The notes below the pieces were generated by a model, which did no database searches, had not been told where the DNA came from, and was given only the letters and a program-made list of their open reading frames with translations. From Sedimentisphaerales bacterium (lineage in GTDB: Bacteria > Planctomycetota > Phycisphaerae > Sedimentisphaerales > Anaerobacaceae), in assembly GCA_016927855.1 (NCBI GenBank), contig JAFGLV010000135.1, positions 1 through 46,349 on the forward strand: a DNA stretch of 46,349 nucleotides, given 5' to 3'. Positions 1-8,499 of this stretch are shown piece after piece (within the stretch, counting starts at the first letter, position 1; each line of letters opens with the position of its first letter). Both the position numbers and the translations under genes were made by a program.

Positions 1-1061
1 CCGGCATGTCCGGCCAGTTCCTTGACCTCATGGAGACTGAGTCCATGATCGACCCAGTTGTTCAAGCAGGTTCGACGCAGGTCATGGAACGTGCCAGTTT
101 CAATCCCGGCCTGCCGCCGGATCTTGTTGAAGTGCTGGCAGAACTTCGAGAGGGGCGAGCGGCCTTTCTCGACATTCCACTGTCCGGCGCGACAGAGTTC
201 CTGGATATGCTCATACCGCGCCATCGGGACAAAGACGTACGGGTTTCCCTCGGGCTGCGACATGTGGTGTTCAACCAACAACTTCACCAGTTCGGCAGTC
301 AGCGGCAGTGTCCGACGCTCCGTGTCCTTGATGTGCCATTCCCAGGCATCGCTGCGATCCAGCTTGGGAGAGACATCGACGGTCAAGTTCGCGAAATCGA
401 TATCTCGCCACGTGGTGTTCATCAGTTCCCCACGTCGCATGCCGGTGCCCAGGCACAGGCGAATGAGAAGCTCCCATTTGACGGGAGAGCCTTTCTCTTC
501 TCGCTGCCGGGCGGCGACACAGAGCCTGCGGCATTCATCATTGCTGAAGACGCGAATCTTCCGCCTTGGTGCCTTCGGTGGCTTGAGCCGCCGGAGCGGG
601 TGACGCTCGAGTTGGCCACGATCTTCGGCAAGCTGGAATACTCTCTTGAGGTGCTTGACCTTCTTGGTGACGGTCGCCGCCGAGATGCCTTGGGAAAGAC
701 AATGCTGGATGAACCGCTCGCCATGCTCGTAGCGCACCTCCTGCGCGTCGAGGTCACCCACGCACGCGACGAAATCCCGCATCGACCTTTCGATCTCACT
801 GAGGGTCGAAGCGCGGACTTGTCCTTTCGTGCGGGCCGCACTGTCACGAAAGAAATCCGTCAACCTCATCGATACTGGATCGGCGACGTTCACTCGTAGC
901 TCCAGTTCCTTCTCGTACCTTTGACGTTCTGCCTGGCGCTTGTCTGCATGGCCCAAGGATACCTGACGACGTTTGCCGTCACGGTCCACATAGTCGAGCA
1001 TATACCGAAAGGATTTCCTATCACGCGAGGGCCTCATCCTAAGCCTTACCAGATCTTTCAT
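1..1061 (-). CDS. Tyrosine recombinase / phage-type integrase (C-terminal end outside window)
   Basis: Site-specific recombinase that would integrate or excise a mobile element. Translating the minus strand from an ATG at 1061 gives an open frame of 353 codons that runs off the left edge without a stop. Residues 1-55 are basic and resemble an arm-binding domain, about 60-165 form a SAM-like core-binding region, and the catalytic domain follows. Its first catalytic Arg is in GMRRGEL, the HxxR box is in FHDLRR, and the last bases encode the LAGHA histidine motif. The tyrosine nucleophile, usually about ten residues further on, lies outside the window. A strong Shine-Dalgarno AAAGGAGG precedes the start by a few bases. 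The excisionase-like gene lies just upstream on the same strand, so the two probably form one module. Plus-strand open frames here are antisense shadows. Confidence 0.9.
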   Translation of the reverse strand, partial: MKDLVRLRMRPSRDRKSFRYMLDYVDRDGKRRQVSLGHADKRQAERQRYEKELELRVNVADPVSMRLTDFFRDSAARTKGQVRASTLSEIERSMRDFVACVGDLDAQEVRYEHGERFIQHCLSQGISAATVTKKVKHLKRVFQLAEDRGQLERHPLRRLKPPKAPRRKIRVFSNDECRRLCVAARQREEKGSPVKWELLIRLCLGTGMRRGELMNTTWRDIDFANLTVDVSPKLDRSDAWEWHIKDTERRTLPLTAELVKLLVEHHMSQPEGNPYVFVPMARYEHIQELCRAGQWNVEKGRSPLSKFCQHFNKIRRQAGIETGTFHDLRRTCLNNWVDHGLSLHEVKELAGHA

Positions 1062-1183
1062 ATGAACCTCCTTTCCGATGCTGGCCAAGGGCTTGGGTTG
1101 GTCCAAGCTCATTGTACCAGAAGGAACGCTCATTGACCATAGGTAACACGCTGCTGGAGCCACTGCTTCACGGACTCTGTCAG

Positions 1184-1399
1184 CTATACTGTCTTCCCAC
1201 ACAGGTGAATCCGCGGGAGGCCGTGCTTGCGTTTGAGATTCTCAATGACTTGGTGATGATTGACCGCGCCGCTGATCTCGGGGATGCGGAGAAAACGGAT
1301 CAGTTCTTCCTCCGTCATAACAGTATGGCAAAAGCCGCATCCACCGTCTGACCCCGGCAAAATGGCCGACAAGTCAGAATTATGTTGCGCATTGTCCAT
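1184..1399 (-). CDS. Excisionase-like helix-turn-helix protein, C-terminus cut by an amber codon
   Basis: Small DNA-binding protein of the excisionase/AlpA type, probably directing or regulating the adjacent integrase. The start at 1399 is chosen over 1450 because AGGAG lies seven bases before it. It encodes 71 residues, with TEEELIRFLRIPEIS and a later ENLKRKHGLPRIHLCGKTV segment that fits a winged helix-turn-helix. The frame stops at TAG (1186-1184). The same frame continues for 17 more codons as LTESVKQWLQQRVTYGQ to a TGA at 1132-1130, which is the usual last helix of this fold. The residue at the TAG is normally tyrosine in such proteins (from memory of the family), so a TAT or TAC to TAG change is likely. 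The product may be truncated, read through, or inactive. Confidence 0.7.
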   Translation of the reverse strand: MDNAQHNSDLSAILPGSDGGCGFCHTVMTEEELIRFLRIPEISGAVNHHQVIENLKRKHGLPRIHLCGKTV

Positions 1400-2009
1400 G
1401 AGTCTTCTCCTGGCCGTTTCTGGTGAGAATCGGCCAGAAGATGGGTACATTCGAGGAGAAGAGATGAATCATCATGCCTCCCGAGCGTTCAAGGACTCGG
1501 TCAGAGTGAGTCCAGCACACGACCCACTTCGGCAAGTCTGGTATTCCTCTTCGTGTCTTGTGACCTCCTGGATTTCCTGGGTGGGATTCTCAGGGTCGCC
1601 CTACAATGAGATTCCTGCGGCTACGGAGATGGGGCCCCCGCGACTTGCCGAGATGCCCCGTTCGCCACGCGGGGTCTGGAGTCGGTTGCCCGATTTGGCG
1701 ATGGACGCGTTTCCCGGATGGCCCCCTCGGCGCTTGACAGGTACAGGGGCTCGTGCGGCTATTGCGGGTCTGACCGTACTGTACCAAAGGTCTATAGATA
1801 TGAAGCCCTCCGGTTGCTACTGTGATGAAACGAACGAGTTATTGCTCAGGTCTCTCAGAGTCTGGCCTCTGGCTTTCGGGTTTTTCGCGATTCCCGCCAG
1901 CGCAGGCATTCCGCTGCACTACCAGGGGATGGGGGGCATATTGGTTCGTTAGCAGCCCGGCACCGTCGCCGGACAAGGGGCATGTGGGAAACGTCGCCAG
2001 GAGAAATCT
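1400..2009. other. Intergenic stretch, no supported gene
   Basis: About 600 bases between the excisionase-like gene and the DUF362 gene. The long plus-strand frame across 1260-1952 is Pro/Arg/Ser-rich, has no recognisable motif, overlaps the excisionase-like gene antisense and has no ribosome binding site. It probably holds the divergent promoters and perhaps one boundary of the integrated element. No att repeat could be identified because the other boundary is outside the window. A TTGACA at about 1736 has no good -10 partner. Confidence 0.5.
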
Positions 2010-3119
2010 ATGGCGGGTCATACAGGTCACTTCAATCGACGGGAACTGCTCAGAGATCTGGGGGTGGCGGCGGCGTTCGGGTCGCCAGGACGGTGGCCGG
2101 GATGGGTAAGGGCGCAGGGGAATGCAGGTGAAAAGACAGCGGGCATGGCCCAGCTTACCAGTTCGGCCGGCGGCTCTGGAGGGACAAGTCAACTTTTCAC
2201 GCTGGATGCCAAGGTGTCCCGCGTGAGCCTGACCAAGGGCAGCGACCGAGGGGAGATTGTACTCCAGGCTTTGAGGAATATTGAGGACGAGATTTGGGCG
2301 TCCATCGGTGATAAGAAGAGAATCCTCATCAAGCCCAACTTCGTCTCGACCACGCGCGAGCTGGCGGCGTCGCATCCGGACGAGATTCGCGTCATCCTCG
2401 ATTTCCTCAAGCCGCGGTACAAGCACGAGACCATCGTGGGCGAGGCAGCGGCGGGTCGGGGCGGCACGTTCGAGGGATATTGGAACTTCAGCTACCTGCC
2501 TCTGGAGAAAGAGTATGGCGTCAAACTCGTGGACCTGAACCAGCAGCCGTGGGTCTATCGTTACGTGTTTGGCAGCGGCCACAAGCCCGTCGCTATTCGG
2601 ATCATCTCGACGTTCCTCGATCCTGACATCTATATCATCTCGGCCGCCAGGATGAAGACGCACGACCGGGTGGTCACCACCTTGTCTCTCAAGAATACCG
2701 TGCTAGGGGCCCCAGTGAACGACGGGAGAAAGAACGACAAGTCACTGACGCATATGGAGAACAGTTTCACGCCGCAGGCGGTGCTGCATTTCAATATGTT
2801 CCACTTGGCTCAGGAGATCTATCCGGACCTCGGCGTGATTGACGGGTTTGTCGGGATGGAAGGCAATGGTCCAGTCGGCGGTACACCGGTGGAGAGCCGC
2901 GTTGCACTGGCGAGCCTGGACCCGCCGGCACGGGATACTCTCACCACAAAGTTGACGGGCTTCGACCCGACAAAGATCCTGTATTTGTCGTCGATGGCTG
3001 AGGCGGGCATGGGCCAGGGCGACCTGACGAAAGTCCATGTCATCGGCACGCCGGTCGAGCAGTGCCAGTTCAAGTTCAAACCGCACGAGAGACTCCTCGA
3101 GTCTTACGGATCGAGCTGA
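2010..3119 (+). CDS. DUF362 domain protein with Tat-type signal
   Basis: Exported protein of the DUF362 family, whose biochemical function is not established. The 369-residue product starts at an ATG preceded by AGGAG. Residues 9-30 read NRRELLRDLGVAAAFG, a twin-arginine signal, so it is probably exported folded. Family features are visible: ILIKPNFV near residue 105, the invariant-looking KTHD near 215, and SLKNTVLGAP just after it. No CxxCxxC ferredoxin cluster, which some family members carry, is present. It opens a plus-strand run of glycosidase genes. DUF362 proteins often sit in such clusters in planctomycetes (recollection, not tested here). The role in polysaccharide use is an inference from position only. 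Confidence 0.8.
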   Translation: MAGHTGHFNRRELLRDLGVAAAFGSPGRWPGWVRAQGNAGEKTAGMAQLTSSAGGSGGTSQLFTLDAKVSRVSLTKGSDRGEIVLQALRNIEDEIWASIGDKKRILIKPNFVSTTRELAASHPDEIRVILDFLKPRYKHETIVGEAAAGRGGTFEGYWNFSYLPLEKEYGVKLVDLNQQPWVYRYVFGSGHKPVAIRIISTFLDPDIYIISAARMKTHDRVVTTLSLKNTVLGAPVNDGRKNDKSLTHMENSFTPQAVLHFNMFHLAQEIYPDLGVIDGFVGMEGNGPVGGTPVESRVALASLDPPARDTLTTKLTGFDPTKILYLSSMAEAGMGQGDLTKVHVIGTPVEQCQFKFKPHERLLESYGSS

Positions 3120-3214
3120 GAGGATGTGGAATTGTGTGATGGGCCGAGCTGCAAGGTACGCCCGACCCGCATAGTCAAGCACGAATGGCGAATTCGTTGT
3201 GGAAGGAATGTCCA

Positions 3215-4276
3215 ATGACACGAGAACAAGGAGCGATAGCACAGCGGTTTTGCGGCTACGTCATTTCCGCGGTCCTCTTTGCCTTGGTGGCTGGCGAGCT
3301 GGTTACTGCGGGCGAGAAGCCGGGCGGGGACGCATTCGTCCAGAATCAGAAGCTTGGCCGCGGCGTCAACATCATCGGATATGACCCGCTCTGGCGGTCG
3401 CGGGACCAAGCCCGGTTCAAGGTGGGCTACTTCCAGATGCTAAAGGACGCCGGCTTCAGCAATGTGCGGATCAATCTGCATCCCTTCCGCGGGATGGACC
3501 AGAGCAACGACTACGGCGTACCGGCCTCATGGTGGGAAACCCTGGATTGGGCGGTCACCAATGCTCTCAAGAGCGACCTGATGGTGATCCTGGACCTGCA
3601 CGAGTTCGGCGCGATGGGCACCGACCCGGAGACGAACAAGCCCAAATTCCTGGCGTTCTGGCGGCAGGCCTCCGAGCGGTTCCGCGCCGCGCCCGACAAT
3701 GTCCTGTTCGAGATTCTGAACGAACCCAGCCGCAAGCTCAGTGCGGAGATGTGGAACCAGTACCTTGCCGAGGCCTTGGTCATCATTCGCGAGACCAATC
3801 CGACCCGGACCGTCATCATCGGTCCGGCCGGCTACAACGCCATCGGCCAACTTCCCCAATTGAAGCTGCCCGAGGACGACCGGCATATCATCGTGACGGT
3901 GCACTACTACTCGCCCATGGATTTCACCCATCAGGGGGCACCGTGGGCGGGGCGTCAGGACAAAGTCGGCGTCGAGTGGCAGGGCACTGCCGAAGAGAAG
4001 GCTGCCATCGAGCGCGATTTCGCCCGGGCGCAGACTTGGGCGAAGGAGCACAACCGGCCCCTCTTCCTCGGCGAGTTCGGTGTGTACGACAAGGCCCCGA
4101 TGGACTCGCGCGTCCGTTATCTCACCTTCGTTGTCGGCACAGCGCAAAAGCTCGGCTGGAGTTGGGCCTACTGGCAATTCGACAGCGATTTCATCCTATA
4201 CGATGTCAAGGCTGAAAAATGGATCGAGCCTGTGCGGGACGCTTTGACGGGGCAAACAAACCGGCTAACGAAGTAA
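3215..4276 (+). CDS. Secreted glycoside hydrolase family 5 (cellulase-type)
   Basis: Retaining endo-beta-glycosidase of clan GH-A, probably cutting beta-1,4-glucan or a related polymer outside the cytoplasm. The start at 3215 is preferred over 3185 because GGAAGGAA precedes it. Residues 10-31 form a signal peptide (FCGYVISAVLFALVAGELV). The TIM barrel shows GRGVNIIGYDPLWR, the acid/base glutamate in FEILNEPS, the HYYSPMDF motif, and the nucleophile glutamate in PLFLGEFGVYD. A late SWAYWQFDSDF strand completes the barrel. At 353 residues it is a single-domain enzyme with no carbohydrate-binding module. The exact GH5 subfamily cannot be told by eye. Confidence 0.92.
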   Translation: MTREQGAIAQRFCGYVISAVLFALVAGELVTAGEKPGGDAFVQNQKLGRGVNIIGYDPLWRSRDQARFKVGYFQMLKDAGFSNVRINLHPFRGMDQSNDYGVPASWWETLDWAVTNALKSDLMVILDLHEFGAMGTDPETNKPKFLAFWRQASERFRAAPDNVLFEILNEPSRKLSAEMWNQYLAEALVIIRETNPTRTVIIGPAGYNAIGQLPQLKLPEDDRHIIVTVHYYSPMDFTHQGAPWAGRQDKVGVEWQGTAEEKAAIERDFARAQTWAKEHNRPLFLGEFGVYDKAPMDSRVRYLTFVVGTAQKLGWSWAYWQFDSDFILYDVKAEKWIEPVRDALTGQTNRLTK

Positions 4277-4419
4277 TGCAGGGCTTCTTGTCTGAAGGGG
4301 CGTGTGAAGGCCGCCTCAAGGCCGAAGGCCTAGCTCGCTTTGATGCTACGAGCTACGCGACTGCGGCCGAGAGATTGCCGCGTCTTTCGTTCGCCATAAG
4401 ACGCTGCATCCGGCCGGGC

Positions 4420-4975
4420 AACGCCCTGGAGCCCTTTCAAATGGCTTGGCTGGAGGACATGGTTGCCTTGGCAGTTCCCGGACATGCTCAAGCAGATCAC
4501 CGACGCCATCAACGTCCCGAATCTGACGGGCGAGGACATCTACTGCCTCAGCCGCTTCTGGGACCTGATCGACCAGCACGCGGTGGACATGATCCCGCCG
4601 GACCTGGCGACGGCCGGGGGCATTCTGGGAACCAAGAAGATCAGGGACTATGCCCAAGAGCACGGGGTTCCGATGGCGATGCATTTTGCAGGTTCGCCCA
4701 TCTGCTTTATGGCCAATGTCCACTGTGCGGCGGTGACGGAAAACGCCATCGCTCCGGAGCATCACGGCATCGATGTCCCCTGGTGGGAGGACTTGGTGGC
4801 TGGCATCGAGAAGCCGCTCAACCAGAAGGGCTTTATACGCGTCCCGGAGACGCCGGGACGCGGGGTCGAGCTGAATCTGGATGTCGTCAAGCAGCACCTG
4901 GCTGCTGGCGACGAGTGTTTCGGCCCCACGGATGAATGGAACTGCCGGGACTCCAATGACCGACCGTGGAGTTGA
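4420..4975 (+). pseudogene. Remnant of an enolase-superfamily (mandelate racemase/sugar acid dehydratase type) gene
   Basis: Only the C-terminal half of a sugar-acid dehydratase-like protein remains. Homology becomes recognisable at NALEPFQMAWLEDM (metal-binding Glu in WLEDM), then shifts frame at about 4462, where one extra base separates it from PWQFPDMLKQITDA. The second frame continues through LTGEDIYC (second metal ligand), PPDLATAGGI and the His in AMHFAGSP to a normal-looking end at 4975 (DRPWS). Nothing enolase-like is seen in any frame between the GH5 stop (4276) and 4420, so the N-terminal capping domain and half the barrel are missing. The frameshift alone could be a sequencing error, but the missing 5' half could not. 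It was probably once part of the same sugar pathway. Confidence 0.82.
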
Positions 4976-5015
4976 ATGGGTTTGCATGTCAGCACGTAGT
5001 TGAAAGGAGCAGAAT

Positions 5016-6920
5016 ATGGAGTGTGCAAACAAATACGCTGCATTGTCTGTCTTGCTGACGCTGGCGACGGCAACCGCGCTACCCGTCTCAGCTGGCGAGA
5101 CACCTGCCCCGCGGGGCCGCGGATACGCCAACCTCCGTATCGCAGTTTACTTCCGCTGCCAGGAAGTCCAGTCCATCCCGGACAACCTGGCCCAGTTCGC
5201 TACGTCGTGGGCGAAGGTGGAAAAGCAGGTCAGGGTGGATAAGGTCTACCTGGAGACCACCCGCAACCGGCAGCTTGCCACGGAGGCGGCGGTCATGGCC
5301 ATGAAGAGGTTCTTCCGGGAACGGGGCATCAAGGTCTCCGCCGGGCTGGGCCTGACCGTCCAGGAGAGCGCCGGTTACCAGTCCTTCTGTTACAGCACAC
5401 CCGCCGACCGCGACCAGGTGAAGGCCATGGTTGAGTTCACCGCCCGGCACTTCGACGAGATCATCCTCGACGATTTCTTTTTTACCAACTGCAAGTGCGA
5501 GCGGTGCATCGCCGCCAGGGGCGACAAGAGCTGGACGCAGTTCCGCACTGAGCAGATGGACGAGGTTTCCCGGGACCTGATTCTCGGTCCGGCCAGGGCG
5601 GTCAATCCCCGCGTTCGGGTTATCATCAAGTATCCCAACTGGTACGAGAGTTTCCAGGGTCTCGGCTATGATCTGGCGGTGCAGCCCAGGCTATTCGACG
5701 CCATTCACACGGGCACGGAGACTCGCAACGCCGAATCCGGTCAGCGTCTCCAATCCTACCAGAGCTATCTCCAGACGCAGTACTTCAACAACATCAAGCC
5801 CGGCGGCAACCAGGGCGGCTGGATCGATGGCGGCGGCGACGCCCGCTACGCCGAGCAGTTCTGGGACACCTTCTTTGCCAAAGTGCCGGAGATCGTGTTG
5901 TTCAATTCCATGCAGATCATGCGGGGGCTGCGCGGCGGGGAATTGGACCCCAACGCCACCCTTGCCAACCTGATGACGCCCATTCGGCAACCCGACGGCT
6001 CGACCTACACGCCAGATATGGTGGCCCGCACCGCCGGTTATTCTGCCGAGCTGCTGGACCGGTTCCTCGGCAGACTCGGCCGGCCGATCGGTGTCGCTAC
6101 CTATAAACCCTGTAACTCCGTGGGCGAGGCGTATCTTCCGGACTACCTCGGCATGATCGGCGTCCCCATCGACCTCGTCCCTGATTTCCCCACCGACGCT
6201 TCCACGATCCTGCTCACGGCCGCCTCCCGGTACGACAAGGACCTCGTGGCCAAGACCCGGAAATTCGTGCAGGCCGGCGGCCGGGCCGTCGTCACGACAG
6301 GGCTGATCGAGGCCTTAGGTGACCGGGGCTTCCAGGACATCGCGGAAATCGAAGTCACGGGCCACCGTGTCATGGCCAAGCGCTTCGGCGGACGCGGCCC
6401 CGCGGCGGACGCGGCGGAGCCCAACTTGAACATGCTCCTGCCGCAGATGCGTCATTTCGAGAACGATGCCTGGCCGGGCCTGTCGTTCACCACCGCCGCG
6501 TCCGGATACGCCATGGCCATCTCCGCGGCCTACGGTCGAGGTACGTTCTATGTATGGGCCGTCCCCGACGATTTTGCCGACCTCTACCGCCTGCCGCAGA
6601 GCGTCCTGAATCAGATTCGCGCGCTGCTCGGCCGCGACCTGTTCGTCAGCTTGGACGCGCCCGATCACGTCAGTCTCTTCGCCTACGACAACCGCACGTT
6701 TATCGTCCAGAACTTCCGGTCGGAACCAGTGCGCACACGCGTGCGGGTTACGGATGCCACGCGAATTCGCGACCTGCTGACCGACCAGACGCTTGCTGGG
6801 CCCCAGAGCACCGGAGGTGGCGGCAGACGGGCCGGACGCGGCAACTTCGGCGGGCCCGGCGGCGCCTTCTTCGAGGTGACGGTTCCGGGCCATTCGTTCC
6901 GAGTATTTGCCGCCGAGTAG
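5016..6920 (+). CDS. Secreted putative glycosidase-like TIM-barrel protein, family not assigned
   Basis: I do not recognise a named family with certainty. The 634-residue product starts after AAAGGAG and has a signal peptide (residues 1-26, ending VSAG). The first 320 residues look like a beta/alpha barrel: FDEIILDDFFFTN at about 147-158 resembles active-site strands of large glycosidases and is followed at once by a cysteine cluster, NCKCERC. Residues about 370-450 resemble an inactive glutamine-amidotransferase-like domain (TILLTAASRY, KFVQAGGRAVVTTG), a pairing seen in GH42-like enzymes. The C-terminus is a beta-sandwich-like part interrupted by a Gly/Arg-rich patch (GGGGRRAGRGNFGG). Position within the cluster supports a role in polysaccharide breakdown. 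The acid/base and nucleophile could not be assigned. Confidence 0.6.
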   Translation: MECANKYAALSVLLTLATATALPVSAGETPAPRGRGYANLRIAVYFRCQEVQSIPDNLAQFATSWAKVEKQVRVDKVYLETTRNRQLATEAAVMAMKRFFRERGIKVSAGLGLTVQESAGYQSFCYSTPADRDQVKAMVEFTARHFDEIILDDFFFTNCKCERCIAARGDKSWTQFRTEQMDEVSRDLILGPARAVNPRVRVIIKYPNWYESFQGLGYDLAVQPRLFDAIHTGTETRNAESGQRLQSYQSYLQTQYFNNIKPGGNQGGWIDGGGDARYAEQFWDTFFAKVPEIVLFNSMQIMRGLRGGELDPNATLANLMTPIRQPDGSTYTPDMVARTAGYSAELLDRFLGRLGRPIGVATYKPCNSVGEAYLPDYLGMIGVPIDLVPDFPTDASTILLTAASRYDKDLVAKTRKFVQAGGRAVVTTGLIEALGDRGFQDIAEIEVTGHRVMAKRFGGRGPAADAAEPNLNMLLPQMRHFENDAWPGLSFTTAASGYAMAISAAYGRGTFYVWAVPDDFADLYRLPQSVLNQIRALLGRDLFVSLDAPDHVSLFAYDNRTFIVQNFRSEPVRTRVRVTDATRIRDLLTDQTLAGPQSTGGGGRRAGRGNFGGPGGAFFEVTVPGHSFRVFAAE

Positions 6921-6976
6921 TTCTCGATCATATGTTTCTAATGGTCATCAGATAGGATTCACTTTAGGAGTCAGGC

Positions 6977-8428
6977 ATGTCTACCGCGAACAAGATGACG
7001 AAGTCGCTCGTTATGGCTGTGGTGTTCCTGACGAGTGCGATGCTCACCCGGTCAGCGCAAGGCGGGAGTGCAGCCAAAGCACCAAGACCGCAACATCCGA
7101 TTCCGGCCCGCAGCCGGCAGGCGAACCACGATCTGGTGGATCTGTCAAAGTACTATACTGCTTCCCTGCAGGACGATTGGCTGGTTAAGCCCGGCGCCAA
7201 TCTCGCCGCATTGCCCCAGGGCGTTCAGGCGTTCGCCCACGCCGCCTTCGACGTGCGAGGATTGATCCAACTGGCAGGCACGAAGGCGCTGGCGGAGACG
7301 GGAATTGATCTTCCCCGGGCGGTCAACGGAATCGAAGTCCACTACAAGGCCCGAAGACTGCACTTCCTGCAGGGGGCCGCTTGGAGTGCCGACGCCGATG
7401 CGAAGATCGGCGAATACGCCTTGCACTATGCCAACGGCCAGATCCGGAACATTCCCATCGTGTACCAGCGGAACGTCAAGGACTGGTGGGTCAAGCCAGG
7501 GGACCCCGTTCTGCCGAATGCCGACACCGCCTGGACCGGAGAGAATGCCGCTTCGCACAAGCTGGGCTACCAAATTCAACTCTACCGGTACACGATCAAC
7601 AGCCCGCTGCCCGACCAGGAGATCGAGACGATCGACTTCGTCTCGACGATGACCGACTCCGCTCCCTTTCTGATCGCTATTACGACCGAGCCGAACCAGC
7701 CCATCTACGAGGGCTTCAAGCCGGTGACCATCGACAACCCCATCCCGCCGCGCGATCCGAAGGCGGGTCCGGACTTGGTGAACCTGTCGGACTACTTCAA
7801 TGCATCCCTGGATGACGACTGGTTTCAGCACCCCGGCCACGACCTGCAGGATGTACCCAGGGGCATGCAAACGCTCGGCGGCTTACCCTTCGACGTGCGG
7901 GGACTGATTCAGCTTGCCGGGACCGAATCGCTGCGGGTCACCGGCGTGGTCCTGCCGGAAGCGGTCCGGGGGATTGAGGTGAACCGCAAGGGCCGCCGGC
8001 TGCATTTCCTGCAGGCGTGTGGCTGGCATGCGGCCGAGGGGGCCCAGATCGGCCAATACGTCATCCACTATGCCGACGGGCAGACCCGGACCGCTCCCAT
8101 TCTCTTCGGCAAGAACGTGACGGACTGGTGGATCAGTCCGAAGGACAAGCTGCCGACGGAGGCCCAGGAGGTGTGGCGCGGGTCCAATCCGAGCACGCGT
8201 CACATCGGCTCCCACACCCACTTGCTCAAATACACGTGGGAGAATCCTTTGCCGCAGGAGGAGATCCGCACGATCGATTTTGTATCGAACCTCACGGAAG
8301 CTTGGCCGTTTCTGGTGGCGATTACCATCGAAGGCGAAACCAGAACGGTCTCGTTCCAGGTGCCCCCTGACAAACTTCAGTCCTACAACCTGGAAATGAA
8401 ACGCGTGGTAGAACCGGGAGGGTTTTAG
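6977..8428 (+). CDS. Secreted protein with two tandem jelly-roll, carbohydrate-binding-like domains
   Basis: No enzyme motif is visible. After a signal peptide (residues 1-30), the protein is two copies of one domain of about 205 residues, roughly 47-250 and 265-465. Shared landmarks are DLV(D/N)LS.Y at the start, then FDVRGLIQLAGT, GIEV with RRLHFLQ, IG.Y..HYA(N/D)GQ, V.DWW, and E.I.TIDFVS with PFL(I/V)AIT at the end. This pattern resembles a beta-sandwich domain often attached to glycosidases and regulatory proteins in Verrucomicrobia and Planctomycetes (recollection). A sugar-binding role is an inference from that and from the flanking glycosidases. AGGAG precedes the start. Spacing of 56 and 71 bases to its neighbours fits an operon. 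Confidence 0.6.
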   Translation: MSTANKMTKSLVMAVVFLTSAMLTRSAQGGSAAKAPRPQHPIPARSRQANHDLVDLSKYYTASLQDDWLVKPGANLAALPQGVQAFAHAAFDVRGLIQLAGTKALAETGIDLPRAVNGIEVHYKARRLHFLQGAAWSADADAKIGEYALHYANGQIRNIPIVYQRNVKDWWVKPGDPVLPNADTAWTGENAASHKLGYQIQLYRYTINSPLPDQEIETIDFVSTMTDSAPFLIAITTEPNQPIYEGFKPVTIDNPIPPRDPKAGPDLVNLSDYFNASLDDDWFQHPGHDLQDVPRGMQTLGGLPFDVRGLIQLAGTESLRVTGVVLPEAVRGIEVNRKGRRLHFLQACGWHAAEGAQIGQYVIHYADGQTRTAPILFGKNVTDWWISPKDKLPTEAQEVWRGSNPSTRHIGSHTHLLKYTWENPLPQEEIRTIDFVSNLTEAWPFLVAITIEGETRTVSFQVPPDKLQSYNLEMKRVVEPGGF

Positions 8429-8499
8429 GTGATGGTCGGCACCAGATCCGCTGATAACCTGGGGTTCAAATCCGAAACCACGGAGGAAGGACAACGATC

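Noticed and set aside
6..899. 297-codon plus-strand open frame at the left edge
   Set aside because: The minus strand in the same place encodes a clear tyrosine integrase with its catalytic motifs and a strong ribosome binding site. The plus frame is its shadow.
1736..1765. Promoter for the DUF362 gene at a TTGACA
   Set aside because: No acceptable -10 hexamer lies at 16-18 bases, and the start codon is about 270 bases away.
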